Positions 7,716 through 15,816 of a DNA stretch of 21,029 bases are shown here, one piece after another (position 1 is the stretch's first letter; every line of letters starts with the position of its first letter). A program made the translations under genes and the position numbers. The stretch is taken from contig JAEBDY010000034.1 in the NCBI GenBank assembly GCA_049997955.1, positions 1-21,029 of the forward strand, read 5' to 3'. The notes beneath the pieces were generated by a model that saw nothing but the letters and a program-made list of their open reading frames with translations, ran no database searches and was not told the origin of the DNA. The stretch is from Umezawaea sp049997955. GTDB lineage: Bacteria > Actinomycetota > Actinomycetes > Mycobacteriales > Pseudonocardiaceae.

Positions 7716-8675
7716 ATGCCTCATCTGGTCGCCGTGCTCGCCCTGGACGGCGTCAAACCGTTCGACCTGGGCATCCCCGGTCAGGTGTTCGGCCACGCGG
7801 TCGAAGCCTCCGGGGAGAACCTGTACGAGGTGGTGACCTGCTCGCTGGGCGGGCGCCCGGTGGTCACCAACCAGGACTTCACGATCACCGTCTCGCGCGA
7901 CCAGTCGGTCCTGACCGCGGCCGACACCGTGGTGATCGCGACCCAGGACTTCACGCGTGGGATACCTGCCCTCGGCGAGGAACTCGCGGACGCGCTGGCG
8001 GCCATCCCCCCGACCACTCGGATCGTCAGCCTCTGCACCTCGGCGTTCGTCCTCGCCGCCGCGGGCCTGCTCGACGGGCAGCGCGCGACGACGCACTGGG
8101 GCATGTGCGACGAACTGGCGCGCCGCTTCCCCCTCGTCGACGTCGACGAGAACGTGCTCTTCGTCGACAACGGCCGCGTCCTGACCTCGGCGGGGGTGGC
8201 CGCGGGAATCGACCTGTGCCTGCACCTGGTCCGCCGGGACCACGGTGCGGCGGTGGCCAACGCGACCGCGCGCAGGTGCGTGGTGGCTCCCTGGAGGGAA
8301 GGCGGGCAGGCCCAGTTCATCGAACAGCCGATGCCCGCCGAGGTCGACTCGTCGACCTCGGCCACCCGGCAGTGGGCACTGGTGAGGCTGTCCGAACCGC
8401 TGACGCTCGTCGACCTCGCACGGCACGCGAACATGAGCGTGCGGACGTTCACCCGCCGATTCCGGTCCGAGGTCGGCCAGAGCCCGCACGAGTGGGTGAT
8501 CCGGCAGCGGCTGGACTTCGCCCGGCACCTGTTGGAGACGACCAAGCTCCCGATCAACGACGTGGCCGACGCCGCCGGTTTCGCGGACCCGGTGCTGCTG
8601 CGCAAGCACCTCAGGAACACCGTGGGACTGACGCCCAACGCCTACCGCAGGTCGTTCTCCTCCACACGGCCTTGA
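7716..8675 (+). CDS. GlxA-family regulator: DJ-1/PfpI domain + AraC helix-turn-helix
   Basis: Predicted 319-aa cytoplasmic transcription factor. Residues 1-190 are a class I glutamine-amidotransferase-like (DJ-1/PfpI) domain with the nucleophile-elbow cysteine Cys107 in VSLCTSAFVLAAAGLLDG and the following ATTHW. Residues about 220-319 hold the paired AraC HTH: LVDLARHANMSVRTFTRRFR then PINDVADAAGFADPVLLRKHLRNTVGLTPNAYRR. The length matches the GlxA group. The ligand is unknown; relatives respond to small nitrogenous or carbonyl compounds. It is divergent from the ALDH/NmrA pair across 20-70 bases, which makes those genes its likely targets. That would leave it partly without purpose now that the ALDH is broken. 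Confidence 0.88.
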   Translation: MPHLVAVLALDGVKPFDLGIPGQVFGHAVEASGENLYEVVTCSLGGRPVVTNQDFTITVSRDQSVLTAADTVVIATQDFTRGIPALGEELADALAAIPPTTRIVSLCTSAFVLAAAGLLDGQRATTHWGMCDELARRFPLVDVDENVLFVDNGRVLTSAGVAAGIDLCLHLVRRDHGAAVANATARRCVVAPWREGGQAQFIEQPMPAEVDSSTSATRQWALVRLSEPLTLVDLARHANMSVRTFTRRFRSEVGQSPHEWVIRQRLDFARHLLETTKLPINDVADAAGFADPVLLRKHLRNTVGLTPNAYRRSFSSTRP

Positions 8676-8842
8676 CCGCGCGTCGGTGCAGCCGCTGCCT
8701 ACCCGTGTACTGCGTTTCGGGGATCTGCTCGACATCGTCTTCTACCTCGCCCTGGCCGGGGCTACCGTGGGTGCCACGTCGCCTGCCGAGAGCCGCACCG
8801 CTGTCCAGGATCGGGGAACTTCAGAGGCGGAGTTGATGCATT

Positions 8843-11158
8843 GTGGAACGACGCAGGTCGGTTGCGACGCACTGGGGAAGTTTCGTCGCTGTAACCGATT
8901 CCGGCCGGTTGGTGCGGATCGAGCCGAGGCACGACGACCCCGCGCCATCGCCCATCGGCCCCGGAATGGTGACAGCCGCCGACGACAGCGCCCGCGTGTT
9001 GCGCCCCGCCGTGCGCAAGGGCTGGTTGAACGGCGAGCCTCGCGCCCACGGCACGGCCAGGGGCACGGACGCCTTCGTGGAAGTGAGCTGGGACCACGCG
9101 ATCACACTGGTGAGCGACGAACTCCGCCGAGTTCGCTCACAGCACGGGGACAGCGCGGTGTTCGGCGGGTCCTACGGTTGGGCGAGTGCGGGCAGGTTCC
9201 ACCACGCGCAGGGACAACTCCACCGGTTCCTGGCGTTGGGCGGGGGGTTCACCGACTCCCGCAACACCTACAGCACTGCGGCTCTGGAGGTCATCCTCCC
9301 CCACGTGATCGGCGGTCATCCCTGGAGCTACCAGAGCCGGATGCCGATGTGGGACGAGATAGCCGAGAACTGCGAGCTCGTGGTGGCGTTCGGAGGGCTG
9401 GCTCTCAAGAACAGCCAGATCAACCCCGGCGGGCTGGCCAGGCACCAGACGCGGGACCTGCAACGCCGGTGCCGTGAGGCCGGGGTGCGGTTCGTGAACA
9501 TCAGCCCCATCCGCAGCGACACCGCCGACTTCCTCGACGCCGAATGGCTGCCTGTCGTCCCCAACACCGACACCGCCGCGATGCTCGGCATCGCACACAC
9601 GATGCTGGTCAACGGGTGGCACGACGAGGACTTCCTCCGCCGGTGCTGCGTCGGGTTCGACCGCTTCGCCTCCTACCTGGTCGGCGAGCTCGACGGCGTT
9701 CGGAAGGACGCCGCCTGGGCGGCGCAGATCACCGGAATCAGCAGCGACGCGATCACCGACCTCGCGCGCCGCCTCACCACCCGACGGTCCCTCATCATGG
9801 TCAACTACGCGGTGCAACGGGCGGACCACGGCGAACAACCGATCTGGATGTCCGTCGTGCTGGCCGCCATGACGGGCTCGATGGGTCGGCCGGGATGCGG
9901 CTGGGGCGCGGGCTACGCGACGATGGACGCGACGGGCGTCGCCAAGGACCGCGCCTTCGTGGCGACGATACCGGCGGTTCCCAACCCGGTTCCGGATTTC
10001 ATCCCCGTCGCGAGGATCGCCGACGCGCTGCTGCGTCCGGGCGAGGTCATCGACTACGACGGTGAGCGCCTCACCTTGCCCGAACTCCGCCTGGTCTACT
10101 GGTGCGGAGGGAACCCGTTCCACCACCACCAGGACCTCCACCGCTTGACCCGCGCCTGGCAGAACCCCGACACGGTGGTGGTTCACGAAGCCTGGTGGAA
10201 CACGACGGCCAAGTTCGCGGACATCGTCCTCCCCGTCGCCACCAGCCTGGAGCGCGACGACTTCGCCGCGGGATTTTCCGACCCCCACCTCGTCGCGATG
10301 CCGAAGGTCCGCGAACCGGCGGGCGAGTCGCGCACCGATCACCACATCTTCAGCGCCTTGGCGTCCCGGCTCGGATTCGAGCAGGAGTTCACCGAGTCGC
10401 GCTCCGAGGTCGAATGGGTCCGACACCTCTACGAGCAGACGAGGGCCGAGCTCGGCGGCGATGCCGCCTTGCCGAGCTTCGACGACTTCTGGCGAAGCTC
10501 CACCGCTGAGCTGCCCGCGTCGACCGAACCGTTTCCCGGCAGTTTCGAGGCCCTCCGCTCGGATCCGCGACGTTCCCCCCTGTCCACGCCGTCCGGCCGG
10601 ATCGAGATCTTCTCCGAGAAGATCGACTCGTTCGGCTACGACGACTGCGCCGGACACCCGAAGTGGTTCGAACCGGCGGAATGGCTTCGTGCCGATCTGT
10701 CGGACCGGTTCCCGCTGCACCTGATCTCGAACCAGCCCGCCTCACGCCTGCACAGCCAGTACGACAACGGTGGCCACAGCCTCGGCTCGAAGATCCGTGG
10801 TCGGGAGCCCGTGACGATCAACCCGTCGGACGCCGCGGCGCGCGGCATCGAGAGCGGCACGGTCGTGCGCGTCCACAACGACCGGGGCAGCTGTCTCGCG
10901 GGTGCGGTCCTGTCGGACGCCGTCATGCCAGGCGTCGTGCAGCTGTCCACGGGAGCGTGGTGGGATCCGGTGCAGCCGGGCCTGAGCGGGACGTTGGACC
11001 GCCACGGCAATCCGAACGTCCTCACGGCGGATCGACCGTGCTCGCGCCTGTCCCAAGGACCGAGCGCTCTCAGCGTGCTGGTCGACGTCGAGCCGTACGA
11101 CGGCCCCCTTCCCGAAGTGCTCGCCTTCGCGCCACCAACCCTGGTGCCGCCCAGCTGA
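8843..11158 (+). CDS. Molybdopterin-dependent sulfoxide/N-oxide reductase, BisC-like
   Basis: Predicted 771 aa from GTG 8843; GGCGGAG lies about 10 bases upstream. It belongs to the DMSO-reductase family. Near the start, HWGSFVAVTDSGRLVRIEP is typical of BisC/TorA. Tyr111 and Trp113 (GGSYGWAS) match the DMSO reductase active-site Tyr114/Trp116, and Ser144 (NTYSTAA), 33 residues after the Tyr, matches the molybdenum ligand Ser147. Molybdopterin-dinucleotide contacts include WCGGNPFHHHQD and the C-terminal SRLHSQYDNG and GAWWDP regions. There is no Tat signal and no N-terminal iron-sulfur cysteine set, so it should be soluble and cytoplasmic, as biotin or methionine sulfoxide reductases are. 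No partner or cofactor gene is adjacent; the substrate is inferred from family only. Confidence 0.86.
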   Translation: MERRRSVATHWGSFVAVTDSGRLVRIEPRHDDPAPSPIGPGMVTAADDSARVLRPAVRKGWLNGEPRAHGTARGTDAFVEVSWDHAITLVSDELRRVRSQHGDSAVFGGSYGWASAGRFHHAQGQLHRFLALGGGFTDSRNTYSTAALEVILPHVIGGHPWSYQSRMPMWDEIAENCELVVAFGGLALKNSQINPGGLARHQTRDLQRRCREAGVRFVNISPIRSDTADFLDAEWLPVVPNTDTAAMLGIAHTMLVNGWHDEDFLRRCCVGFDRFASYLVGELDGVRKDAAWAAQITGISSDAITDLARRLTTRRSLIMVNYAVQRADHGEQPIWMSVVLAAMTGSMGRPGCGWGAGYATMDATGVAKDRAFVATIPAVPNPVPDFIPVARIADALLRPGEVIDYDGERLTLPELRLVYWCGGNPFHHHQDLHRLTRAWQNPDTVVVHEAWWNTTAKFADIVLPVATSLERDDFAAGFSDPHLVAMPKVREPAGESRTDHHIFSALASRLGFEQEFTESRSEVEWVRHLYEQTRAELGGDAALPSFDDFWRSSTAELPASTEPFPGSFEALRSDPRRSPLSTPSGRIEIFSEKIDSFGYDDCAGHPKWFEPAEWLRADLSDRFPLHLISNQPASRLHSQYDNGGHSLGSKIRGREPVTINPSDAAARGIESGTVVRVHNDRGSCLAGAVLSDAVMPGVVQLSTGAWWDPVQPGLSGTLDRHGNPNVLTADRPCSRLSQGPSALSVLVDVEPYDGPLPEVLAFAPPTLVPPS

Positions 11159-11203
11159 GGTTCACCACGACCGACGTGCGGGCCCGCGTCGGTGACATCG
11201 GGT

Positions 11204-11227
11204 GCCGTCGTCCACGTGGACGACGGC
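11204..11227. terminator. Perfect 24-bp palindrome after the molybdoenzyme gene
   Basis: The two 12-base halves (GCCGTCGTCCAC and its exact complement) meet with no spacer. Flanking GGT and GGCACC sequences could add base pairs. It lies 46 bases past the stop codon and about 47 bases before the next -35 box. As RNA it would form a strong hairpin with a tight loop, so termination is the simplest reading; a dimeric-repressor site is the alternative. Confidence 0.6.
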
Positions 11228-11273
11228 GGCACCACCCGAACGAATGATCTGATCTCGCTGGTGGTCGCGGCGC

Positions 11274-11303
11274 TTGGACATCCCGTGATTGCGTGACTAC
11301 TTT
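11274..11303 (+). promoter_or_regulatory. Leaderless promoter for the EF-hand gene
   Basis: TTGGAC (11274-11279) and TACTTT (11298-11303) have an 18-bp spacer, and the ATG is at 11312. No ribosome-binding sequence lies before the ATG, consistent with a leaderless transcript. Confidence 0.6.
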
Positions 11304-11311
11304 GCGCGGTC

Positions 11312-11863
11312 ATGACTGGAGTTCGGGATCTCAAGTGTCACCAGTGGTTCAAGGGCGCGGACGTCGACGGCGACGGGGTGATCACCCGCGAGGACGTCCG
11401 GTTGATGGGCGAGCGCTACATCGCGGCCCGTGGTGCCGCGTCGGAGTCCGCGACCGCCCGGCGGCTGACCGAGGGGTTGGACGCGTTCTGGGCCACCGTG
11501 ATCGAGCCGATGGACCGGGACGGTGACGGCAAGGTCGACCTGCCGGAGATGACCGAGGGGTTCCGGCGGGCGCTGGCCGATCCCGCCCTGTACCCGCAGC
11601 AGGTCGGACCGGTGGCCGACCACTACTTCGACCTGATCGACCTCGACGGCGACGACAGGATCGACCAGGCGGAGTTCGGGGAGATCTTCGGCCTGGCGGG
11701 CAACGTGTCCTCTGAGGACTGCGCCGCGGTCTTCACCGCGTTGGACCTGGACGGCTCGGGCGGGCTGAATCGCGCCGAGTTCCACCAGGCGCTCGCGGAG
11801 TTCTTCTACGGCGACGACCCGGACGCCCCCGCCGCCCACCTGTTCGGCAGGATCGCCGGCTGA
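11312..11863 (+). CDS. Calerythrin-like protein with four EF-hands
   Basis: Predicted 183-aa cytoplasmic calcium-binding protein. Four EF-hand loops are visible: DVDGDGVITRED (17-28), DRDGDGKVDLPE (68-79), DLDGDDRIDQAE (110-121) and DLDGSGGLNRAE (145-156). Three end in Glu at loop position 12; the first ends in Asp, which usually weakens calcium affinity or favours magnesium. Loop 3 has Asp in place of the central Gly (DGDDRI). Length and spacing match calerythrin and other actinobacterial sarcoplasmic-calcium-protein-like sensors or buffers. It is a single-gene unit between a palindrome and a bidirectional terminator. Confidence 0.9.
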   Translation: MTGVRDLKCHQWFKGADVDGDGVITREDVRLMGERYIAARGAASESATARRLTEGLDAFWATVIEPMDRDGDGKVDLPEMTEGFRRALADPALYPQQVGPVADHYFDLIDLDGDDRIDQAEFGEIFGLAGNVSSEDCAAVFTALDLDGSGGLNRAEFHQALAEFFYGDDPDAPAAHLFGRIAG

Positions 11864-11918
11864 CCGGTCGTGCCGTGGCGTCCCCGGCGAGTGGTGCCGG
11901 AGGCGCGCCGCACCTGTC

Positions 11919-11957
11919 GCTCACCGGCAACGGGCCCTCGTGCCGTTGCCGGTGAGC
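11919..11957. terminator. Bidirectional terminator between EF-hand and small secreted protein genes
   Basis: A perfect 15-bp inverted repeat (GCTCACCGGCAACGG at 11919-11933, complement at 11943-11957) has a 9-base loop. It lies between the converging genes, 56 bases after one stop and 15 bases after the other. Confidence 0.85.
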
Positions 11958-11972
11958 AGCGAACTCGGCAGG

Positions 11973-12224
11973 TCAGGCCGCCCCGCACCGGGCCTGGGTG
12001 ACCTCGATGTAGCGGGACGTCGAACCCCAGCTGTCGACGCTGTTGTCGCAGAACCTGGTCCAGCCACCGATCGGCAGTTCGCGGTCGGCGGTGGCGTAGT
12101 AGGTGTGCGTGCACTGGTGGTTGGCCTTGCAGATCGGGATGGCCTGAGCGGTGGCGGGGGAGAGCGCGGGGAGGCACGCTGCGGCGAGGACGAGGGCCAG
12201 GGTGCTGACCAGACGGCGGGGCAT
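11973..12224 (-). CDS. Small secreted four-cysteine protein (DUF6289-like)
   Basis: Predicted 83 aa. ATG at 12224 with AAGGAG about 5 bases upstream. Residues 1-28 are a Sec signal peptide (MPRRLVSTLALVLAAACLP...TAQA), cleaved before IPICK. The mature part of about 55 residues has four cysteines (32, 38, 59, 80), probably two disulfides, and aromatic motifs HTYYAT and GGWTRFCD...SWGSTS. It resembles the DUF6289 group of small secreted actinobacterial proteins, which has no known function; the family assignment is from memory of its pattern. It has its own terminator and no clear operon partner, lying downstream of the xylanase on the same strand with a 160-base gap that shows no recognisable promoter. 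Confidence 0.78.
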   Translation of the reverse strand: MPRRLVSTLALVLAAACLPALSPATAQAIPICKANHQCTHTYYATADRELPIGGWTRFCDNSVDSWGSTSRYIEVTQARCGAA

Positions 12225-12384
12225 GGGGGCTCCTTCGGTCGGTAGCGGTCCTCTTCGACTTTAAGGACGGCGACGGTCGGCCAAAACGGCTGTTCGGGGC
12301 CTGCGGTCCGCAAAACCCGAAGTGCCGTGGCGGTGCGACGCCCCAGGGAAACGACATCGCGACATCGCGTTTTCCGGACCGGAG

Positions 12385-14286
12385 TCACGTCCTCCGGCAC
12401 ACGGCGTCGTTGAGGGTGAACGCCGTGGGCGCGCTGTTCGCACCGCTCCAAGTTCCCAGCAGGCCGAACGAACGGGATTGCCCGACCGGGATGGTGGAGT
12501 TCCACGACGCGTTCCGCACCGCCACCGCGGCACCCTCCTGGGTGTGGATCCCGTTCCACAGCTGGGTGATGCGCTGGACGTGCTCGTAGGACCAGGTCAC
12601 CTCCCAGGAGTCGATCGCCACCGGACCGCGGTTGGTGACGCGCACGGAGCTCAGGAAACCTCCGGGCCACTGCCCCGTCGTGTCGTAGGCGATCTCGCAC
12701 CCCGCGGACGGCAGCACGGTGCCGATGCGGCTGGGATCGACCACGGCCCAGTAGGCGTCCTTGGCCTGCAGGCGGGTGTCGAACAGCAGCGGGTGGTCCT
12801 TGCGCGCCACCGGGAACGCGTCCAGCCAGGTGTCGTCGTCGGCCAGGCCCCACAGGGTGACCGAACTGATCGCGTCCCGGTACTTCGTGAACACCCCGAA
12901 CAGATCGCGGTAGCGGTTGGCGTGGGCCAGCAGCACCTCGGCGGGTGGCGTCGCCGGGTAGGACTGGGTGCTGTCGGTGTACACGGAGACGTCCATCTCG
13001 GTGATCTGCTGGTCCACGCCGAGCGGGAGGAACTTCGTGATCATGTCCTCGGTCTCGGCGGTCGAAGGCCATTGCACGTTGACGTGCATCTGGTGGCCCA
13101 CAGCGCTGATCGGCACGCCCTCCGCCCGCAACCCGGCCACGAGGTCGTGGAGCTTGTCGCGCTTCGCGGGCACGTTGGTGTTGAAGTCGTTGATCACCAG
13201 CGTTGCGGTGGGGGCGACCTCGTGGGCCACGCGGAACGCGGTGCGGATGTAGTCCAGGCCCGCGATCTCGAACCACCTGCTGCGGCGCATCCCGTCGGGC
13301 TGCCCCTCGTCCACGACCTCGTTCACGACGTCCCACACGGGGATGTCGTCGCCGTAGTGACCCACCACGCCTCGGATGTGCGCCTCGAGTCGGGAGAGCA
13401 ACAGCGCCTTGTTCTGCGGAGTGGCGGTCATGTCCGCGCCCGCGGCGTCCCGGAACACCCAGTCCGGTGTCTGCTGGTGCCACACCAGGGTGTGTCCCCG
13501 GACCGCCTTGCCGTGAGCCTTGGCCCACGTCACGACGGTGTCGGCGTCAGCGAACCGGAACGCCCCCTCGGACGGTTCCGTCGCGTCCCACTTGAGCTGG
13601 TTGCCCGGCGTGATCGAGTTGAAGTGCCGGTCGAGGAGTCGGGCGTGGTTCCCGTGCAGGTGGACGGGTTCGGCCGCCGCGCCGAAGTGCCGGAACGGCA
13701 CGACGTCCTTGATCGCCGGGATGTCGGTCTGGATCGGCGGCAACGGCACGGTGGACAGGGCGAAGTCGTCCACGTGGAACGAAACCGTGGCGCTGGAACC
13801 CTCCACGTAGGCGGAGAGGTGGTCGGCGTCGGAGGCCAACACGTAGGAGCCCGCGAGGTTGACCCAGTCATCGGCCGTGACCTCCGAGTCCCCGGCGACG
13901 CGCTCGTAGGACGTCGCTCCGTCCGGCGTCCGGCGTTCGACGGACAGCCGGAGTCGCGTGGTCGGCTCCCCTGCCGCGAGCCGCACCCACACCGACATCC
14001 CGTAGCGGGTGCCCTTCTCTACCTGGCCGAGCAGGCTCAGCAGCGGGCCTTCCCAGGTCTGCGTGCGATCGGTGACGAGCAGGCTCCGCGTGCCGCCGTG
14101 CGCGACCGCGGCGCTCACGGCCGTGGTCGCTCCCCCACGCGCACCCCACGACTGGGTGGTGCCGTCCTCGAACGTGCTGGACACGACCGTCACGGGCGCG
14201 TCGGCGACCGCGGGTGCGTTCGCACCGCTGATCACCAGTCCCGCCGTGGTCGAGGCGACGAGCAGCCCGGCCAGAACTCTCCTCAT
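12385..14286 (-). CDS. Secreted GH10 endo-1,4-beta-xylanase with N-terminal CBM and C-terminal CBM2
   Basis: Predicted 633 aa. ATG at 14286 with GGAGGATT 4 bases upstream. Order: signal peptide (1-29); a beta-sandwich module about 33-180 of the CBM22/CBM4_9 type (STFEDGTTQSWGARGG, TWEGPLLSL, SVWVRL, FHVDDF); GH10 catalytic domain about 188-515; CBM2 about 528-633. In GH10, Glu323 (WDVVNEVVD) is the acid/base and Glu430 (ITEMDVS) the nucleophile; VWHQQTPDW and TLWGLADDDTW are also conserved. The CBM2 has Cys530 and Cys630 at its ends and the Trp residues expected to contact cellulose or xylan (540, 578, 595). It hydrolyses xylan outside the cell. A CebR-type operator lies between its promoter and ribosome-binding site, so it should be induced by cello- or xylo-oligosaccharides. 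Confidence 0.93.
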   Translation of the reverse strand: MRRVLAGLLVASTTAGLVISGANAPAVADAPVTVVSSTFEDGTTQSWGARGGATTAVSAAVAHGGTRSLLVTDRTQTWEGPLLSLLGQVEKGTRYGMSVWVRLAAGEPTTRLRLSVERRTPDGATSYERVAGDSEVTADDWVNLAGSYVLASDADHLSAYVEGSSATVSFHVDDFALSTVPLPPIQTDIPAIKDVVPFRHFGAAAEPVHLHGNHARLLDRHFNSITPGNQLKWDATEPSEGAFRFADADTVVTWAKAHGKAVRGHTLVWHQQTPDWVFRDAAGADMTATPQNKALLLSRLEAHIRGVVGHYGDDIPVWDVVNEVVDEGQPDGMRRSRWFEIAGLDYIRTAFRVAHEVAPTATLVINDFNTNVPAKRDKLHDLVAGLRAEGVPISAVGHQMHVNVQWPSTAETEDMITKFLPLGVDQQITEMDVSVYTDSTQSYPATPPAEVLLAHANRYRDLFGVFTKYRDAISSVTLWGLADDDTWLDAFPVARKDHPLLFDTRLQAKDAYWAVVDPSRIGTVLPSAGCEIAYDTTGQWPGGFLSSVRVTNRGPVAIDSWEVTWSYEHVQRITQLWNGIHTQEGAAVAVRNASWNSTIPVGQSRSFGLLGTWSGANSAPTAFTLNDAVCRRT

Positions 14287-14302
14287 CGAGAATCCTCCAA
14301 CT

Positions 14303-14320
14303 TCTGGGAGCGCTCCCAGA
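14303..14320. promoter_or_regulatory. CebR/CelR-type operator of the xylanase gene
   Basis: TCTGGGAGCGCTCCCAGA is a perfect 18-bp palindrome containing the 14-bp box TGGGAGCGCTCCCA (14305-14318), the known binding site of LacI-family CebR/CelR repressors of actinomycete cellulase and xylanase genes. It lies about +7 to +24 relative to the predicted transcription start, a position suited to blocking RNA polymerase. No LacI-family gene is in the window. Confidence 0.9.
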
Positions 14321-14333
14321 TCAGTGGAAGCGG

Positions 14334-14363
14334 ACTTTAGCGCGCTTCGCGCCGCAGACCCAA
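14334..14363 (-). promoter_or_regulatory. Promoter of the xylanase gene
   Basis: Read on the minus strand, TTGGGT (14363-14358) and TAAAGT (14339-14334) are spaced by 18 bp. The predicted start of transcription is near 14327, just before the operator. Confidence 0.6.
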
Positions 14364-14421
14364 GGCACCATTCGGCTCAAACGGCCTCAGGTGACGCCGC
14401 ACTGGTCGGGCAGTTCCCCGG

Positions 14422-15348
14422 TCAAGCGGGGACGGAGAAGTAGCCGCCGCCGACGGCCAGCAGGTAGGGGTGCAGGGCGTCGGCGGTGAGGCGTTGCTGA
14501 GCGAGGGCGAAACCGGTGGCGAAATCCTTCTGGAAGGCCATGAACACCACGCCGCGATCGTCGCCACCGCCCTCGTGGGCCCAGGAGCGGCGGAGCATCT
14601 CGGGGGCCGCGGTGCCGGGGGTGCGGGGGTTCATCGTGCGGACGTGGGAGTCCAGGGCGGTGGTGGCGCCGTCGGGGTCGGCGGCGAAGTCGGGGGTTCC
14701 CGCGGGTGGGGTGCCGTCGAGCCAGGTGCCGTCGGGGTGGCGGCCGATGACGCGGCTGCGGATGTCGGGGGTGTCGGCGTCCCAGAGGGGGTGGGCGAGC
14801 CGGATCACCCGGACGGCGAGCAGCGAACTGCCGTCCGGGAGCAGGACGTCGGAGGTGTTGGTCTGGCCCTCGACGGAGCCGAAGGGGTTGCGCTGCAACG
14901 GTTGCGACGACGTCTGGTCGACTGTGTCGCGGCTGACCGCCGTGCGCCAGGTGACCTGGGCGGGGACGCGGGCCAGCAGGGCGTCGAGCCGGGAGGAGGC
15001 GTCGTCGCCCTCGACTTGGAGCAGCGCGTCGGGGTTGGTGCGCTCGGGGAGCAGGACCTCGCCGGGGAACGGCGGCATCACCGCCAGGCCCGGTGCCAGC
15101 GCCGGGCCGAGGCCGACCAGGACACCGGGTTCGCCGCGCAGCGCGAGGAGCGCGTCACGCGCACCGCCGCCGCGCAGGAACGCCACGGCACCCGCGCGGC
15201 GGGGGCGGCGCAGGGCCGGGTGCAGACCGGGCGGGTCGTCGGGCGCGGTCGGGTCGTCGGCGCAGCCGCCGAGGGCGGCCAGCAGCGTGAGCCCGGCCGC
15301 GCCGGTGAGGAACACCCGGCGGGACGGGCAGGTCACCGGAGCCGTCAT
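14422..15348 (-). CDS. DyP-type heme peroxidase, Tat-exported lipoprotein
   Basis: Predicted 308 aa. The start is the ATG at 15348, overlapping the previous gene's stop (ATGA). The N-terminus has a twin-arginine motif (SRRVFLTG, residues 9-16) and a lipobox ending at Cys29 (LAALGGC), so it should be anchored outside the membrane. DyP features: NPFGSVEGQTN (154-164) at the GxxDG position, the proximal heme ligand His235 in SHVRTMNPR, MLRRSWAHE (251-259, conserved Arg) and the closing GVVFMAFQKDFATGFALAQQRL. The conserved distal Asp of GxxDG is Glu160 here. DyP enzymes oxidise dyes, phenols or lignin fragments with peroxide, and EfeB-type members deal with heme or iron. No efeU/efeO genes are beside it. 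Coupling to an immunity-like gene is unusual. Confidence 0.84.
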   Translation of the reverse strand: MTAPVTCPSRRVFLTGAAGLTLLAALGGCADDPTAPDDPPGLHPALRRPRRAGAVAFLRGGGARDALLALRGEPGVLVGLGPALAPGLAVMPPFPGEVLLPERTNPDALLQVEGDDASSRLDALLARVPAQVTWRTAVSRDTVDQTSSQPLQRNPFGSVEGQTNTSDVLLPDGSSLLAVRVIRLAHPLWDADTPDIRSRVIGRHPDGTWLDGTPPAGTPDFAADPDGATTALDSHVRTMNPRTPGTAAPEMLRRSWAHEGGGDDRGVVFMAFQKDFATGFALAQQRLTADALHPYLLAVGGGYFSVPA

Positions 15349-15812
15349 TCCTCGACGGCCAGGCCGAGAGCGCGGCTGACCTCGCGGTCGACCAGGCCGT
15401 AGCCCGCCAGGCCCCAGAACCCGCACGGTTCGGTCCTGGTCGTCGGCTTGCCGTCGAGGTCGACGCAGCGGCCGGGCGACACCTCGAAGCAGTGGCGCTC
15501 CAGCACGTCGCCCGGTGCCGGTTCGGTGTGGGCGATGGTCTGGAAGTAGCCCTTCGACCACGGGAGGCGGTTGATGAACAGCGGCGGCAGGAGCAGCGCG
15601 TCCGTGGTCAGGCGGCCGACGTCGACCTCGGGGCCGTCGGCCACCACGTCGTAGACGTAGACCAGGTTCGAGTCGGGCATCGGCGCACGGCTCTCGTCGA
15701 TGCCCGACTCGACCACCCGGCCGAACAGGTGCCTGCCGTCCTCCACCCGCAGGGTGAACACGTCCCCGGCCAGCAGCGCCTTGCGCGAGCCGCGGCCTGC
15801 GATGAGGTTCAT
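15345..15812 (-). CDS. Imm26-like immunity protein for the RHS nuclease toxin
   Basis: Predicted 155-aa cytoplasmic protein without signal peptide or membrane segment. The N-terminal block ALLAGDVFTLRVEDGRHLFGRVVE resembles the opening of Immunity protein 26 (a GDVF...L.DG..~.GRV pattern), followed by VYVYDVVADG and FINRLPWSKGYFQTI. The start ATG at 15812 lies 4 bases after the RHS stop; only a weak AGGAACGG precedes it, so translation is likely coupled to the RHS gene. In polymorphic toxin systems the gene directly after the toxin encodes its inhibitor, so it should bind and block the GIY-YIG tip (inference). The family call rests on the short N-terminal pattern and on position. Its stop overlaps the DyP start. 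Confidence 0.68.
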   Translation of the reverse strand: MNLIAGRGSRKALLAGDVFTLRVEDGRHLFGRVVESGIDESRAPMPDSNLVYVYDVVADGPEVDVGRLTTDALLLPPLFINRLPWSKGYFQTIAHTEPAPGDVLERHCFEVSPGRCVDLDGKPTTRTEPCGFWGLAGYGLVDREVSRALGLAVEE

Positions 15813-15816
15813 CCGG

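Noticed and set aside
8686..8842. Small plus-strand gene before the molybdoenzyme (LLDIVFYLALAGATVG...)
   Set aside because: No ribosome-binding site and no known pattern; the frame runs out of phase into the next gene.
9137..10720. A 527-codon minus-strand frame opposite the molybdoenzyme
   Set aside because: No recognisable motifs; antisense shadow of a well-supported gene.
12322..14340. A 672-codon open frame opposite the xylanase
   Set aside because: Composition is a shadow of the GH10 gene, which has clear catalytic motifs on the other strand.
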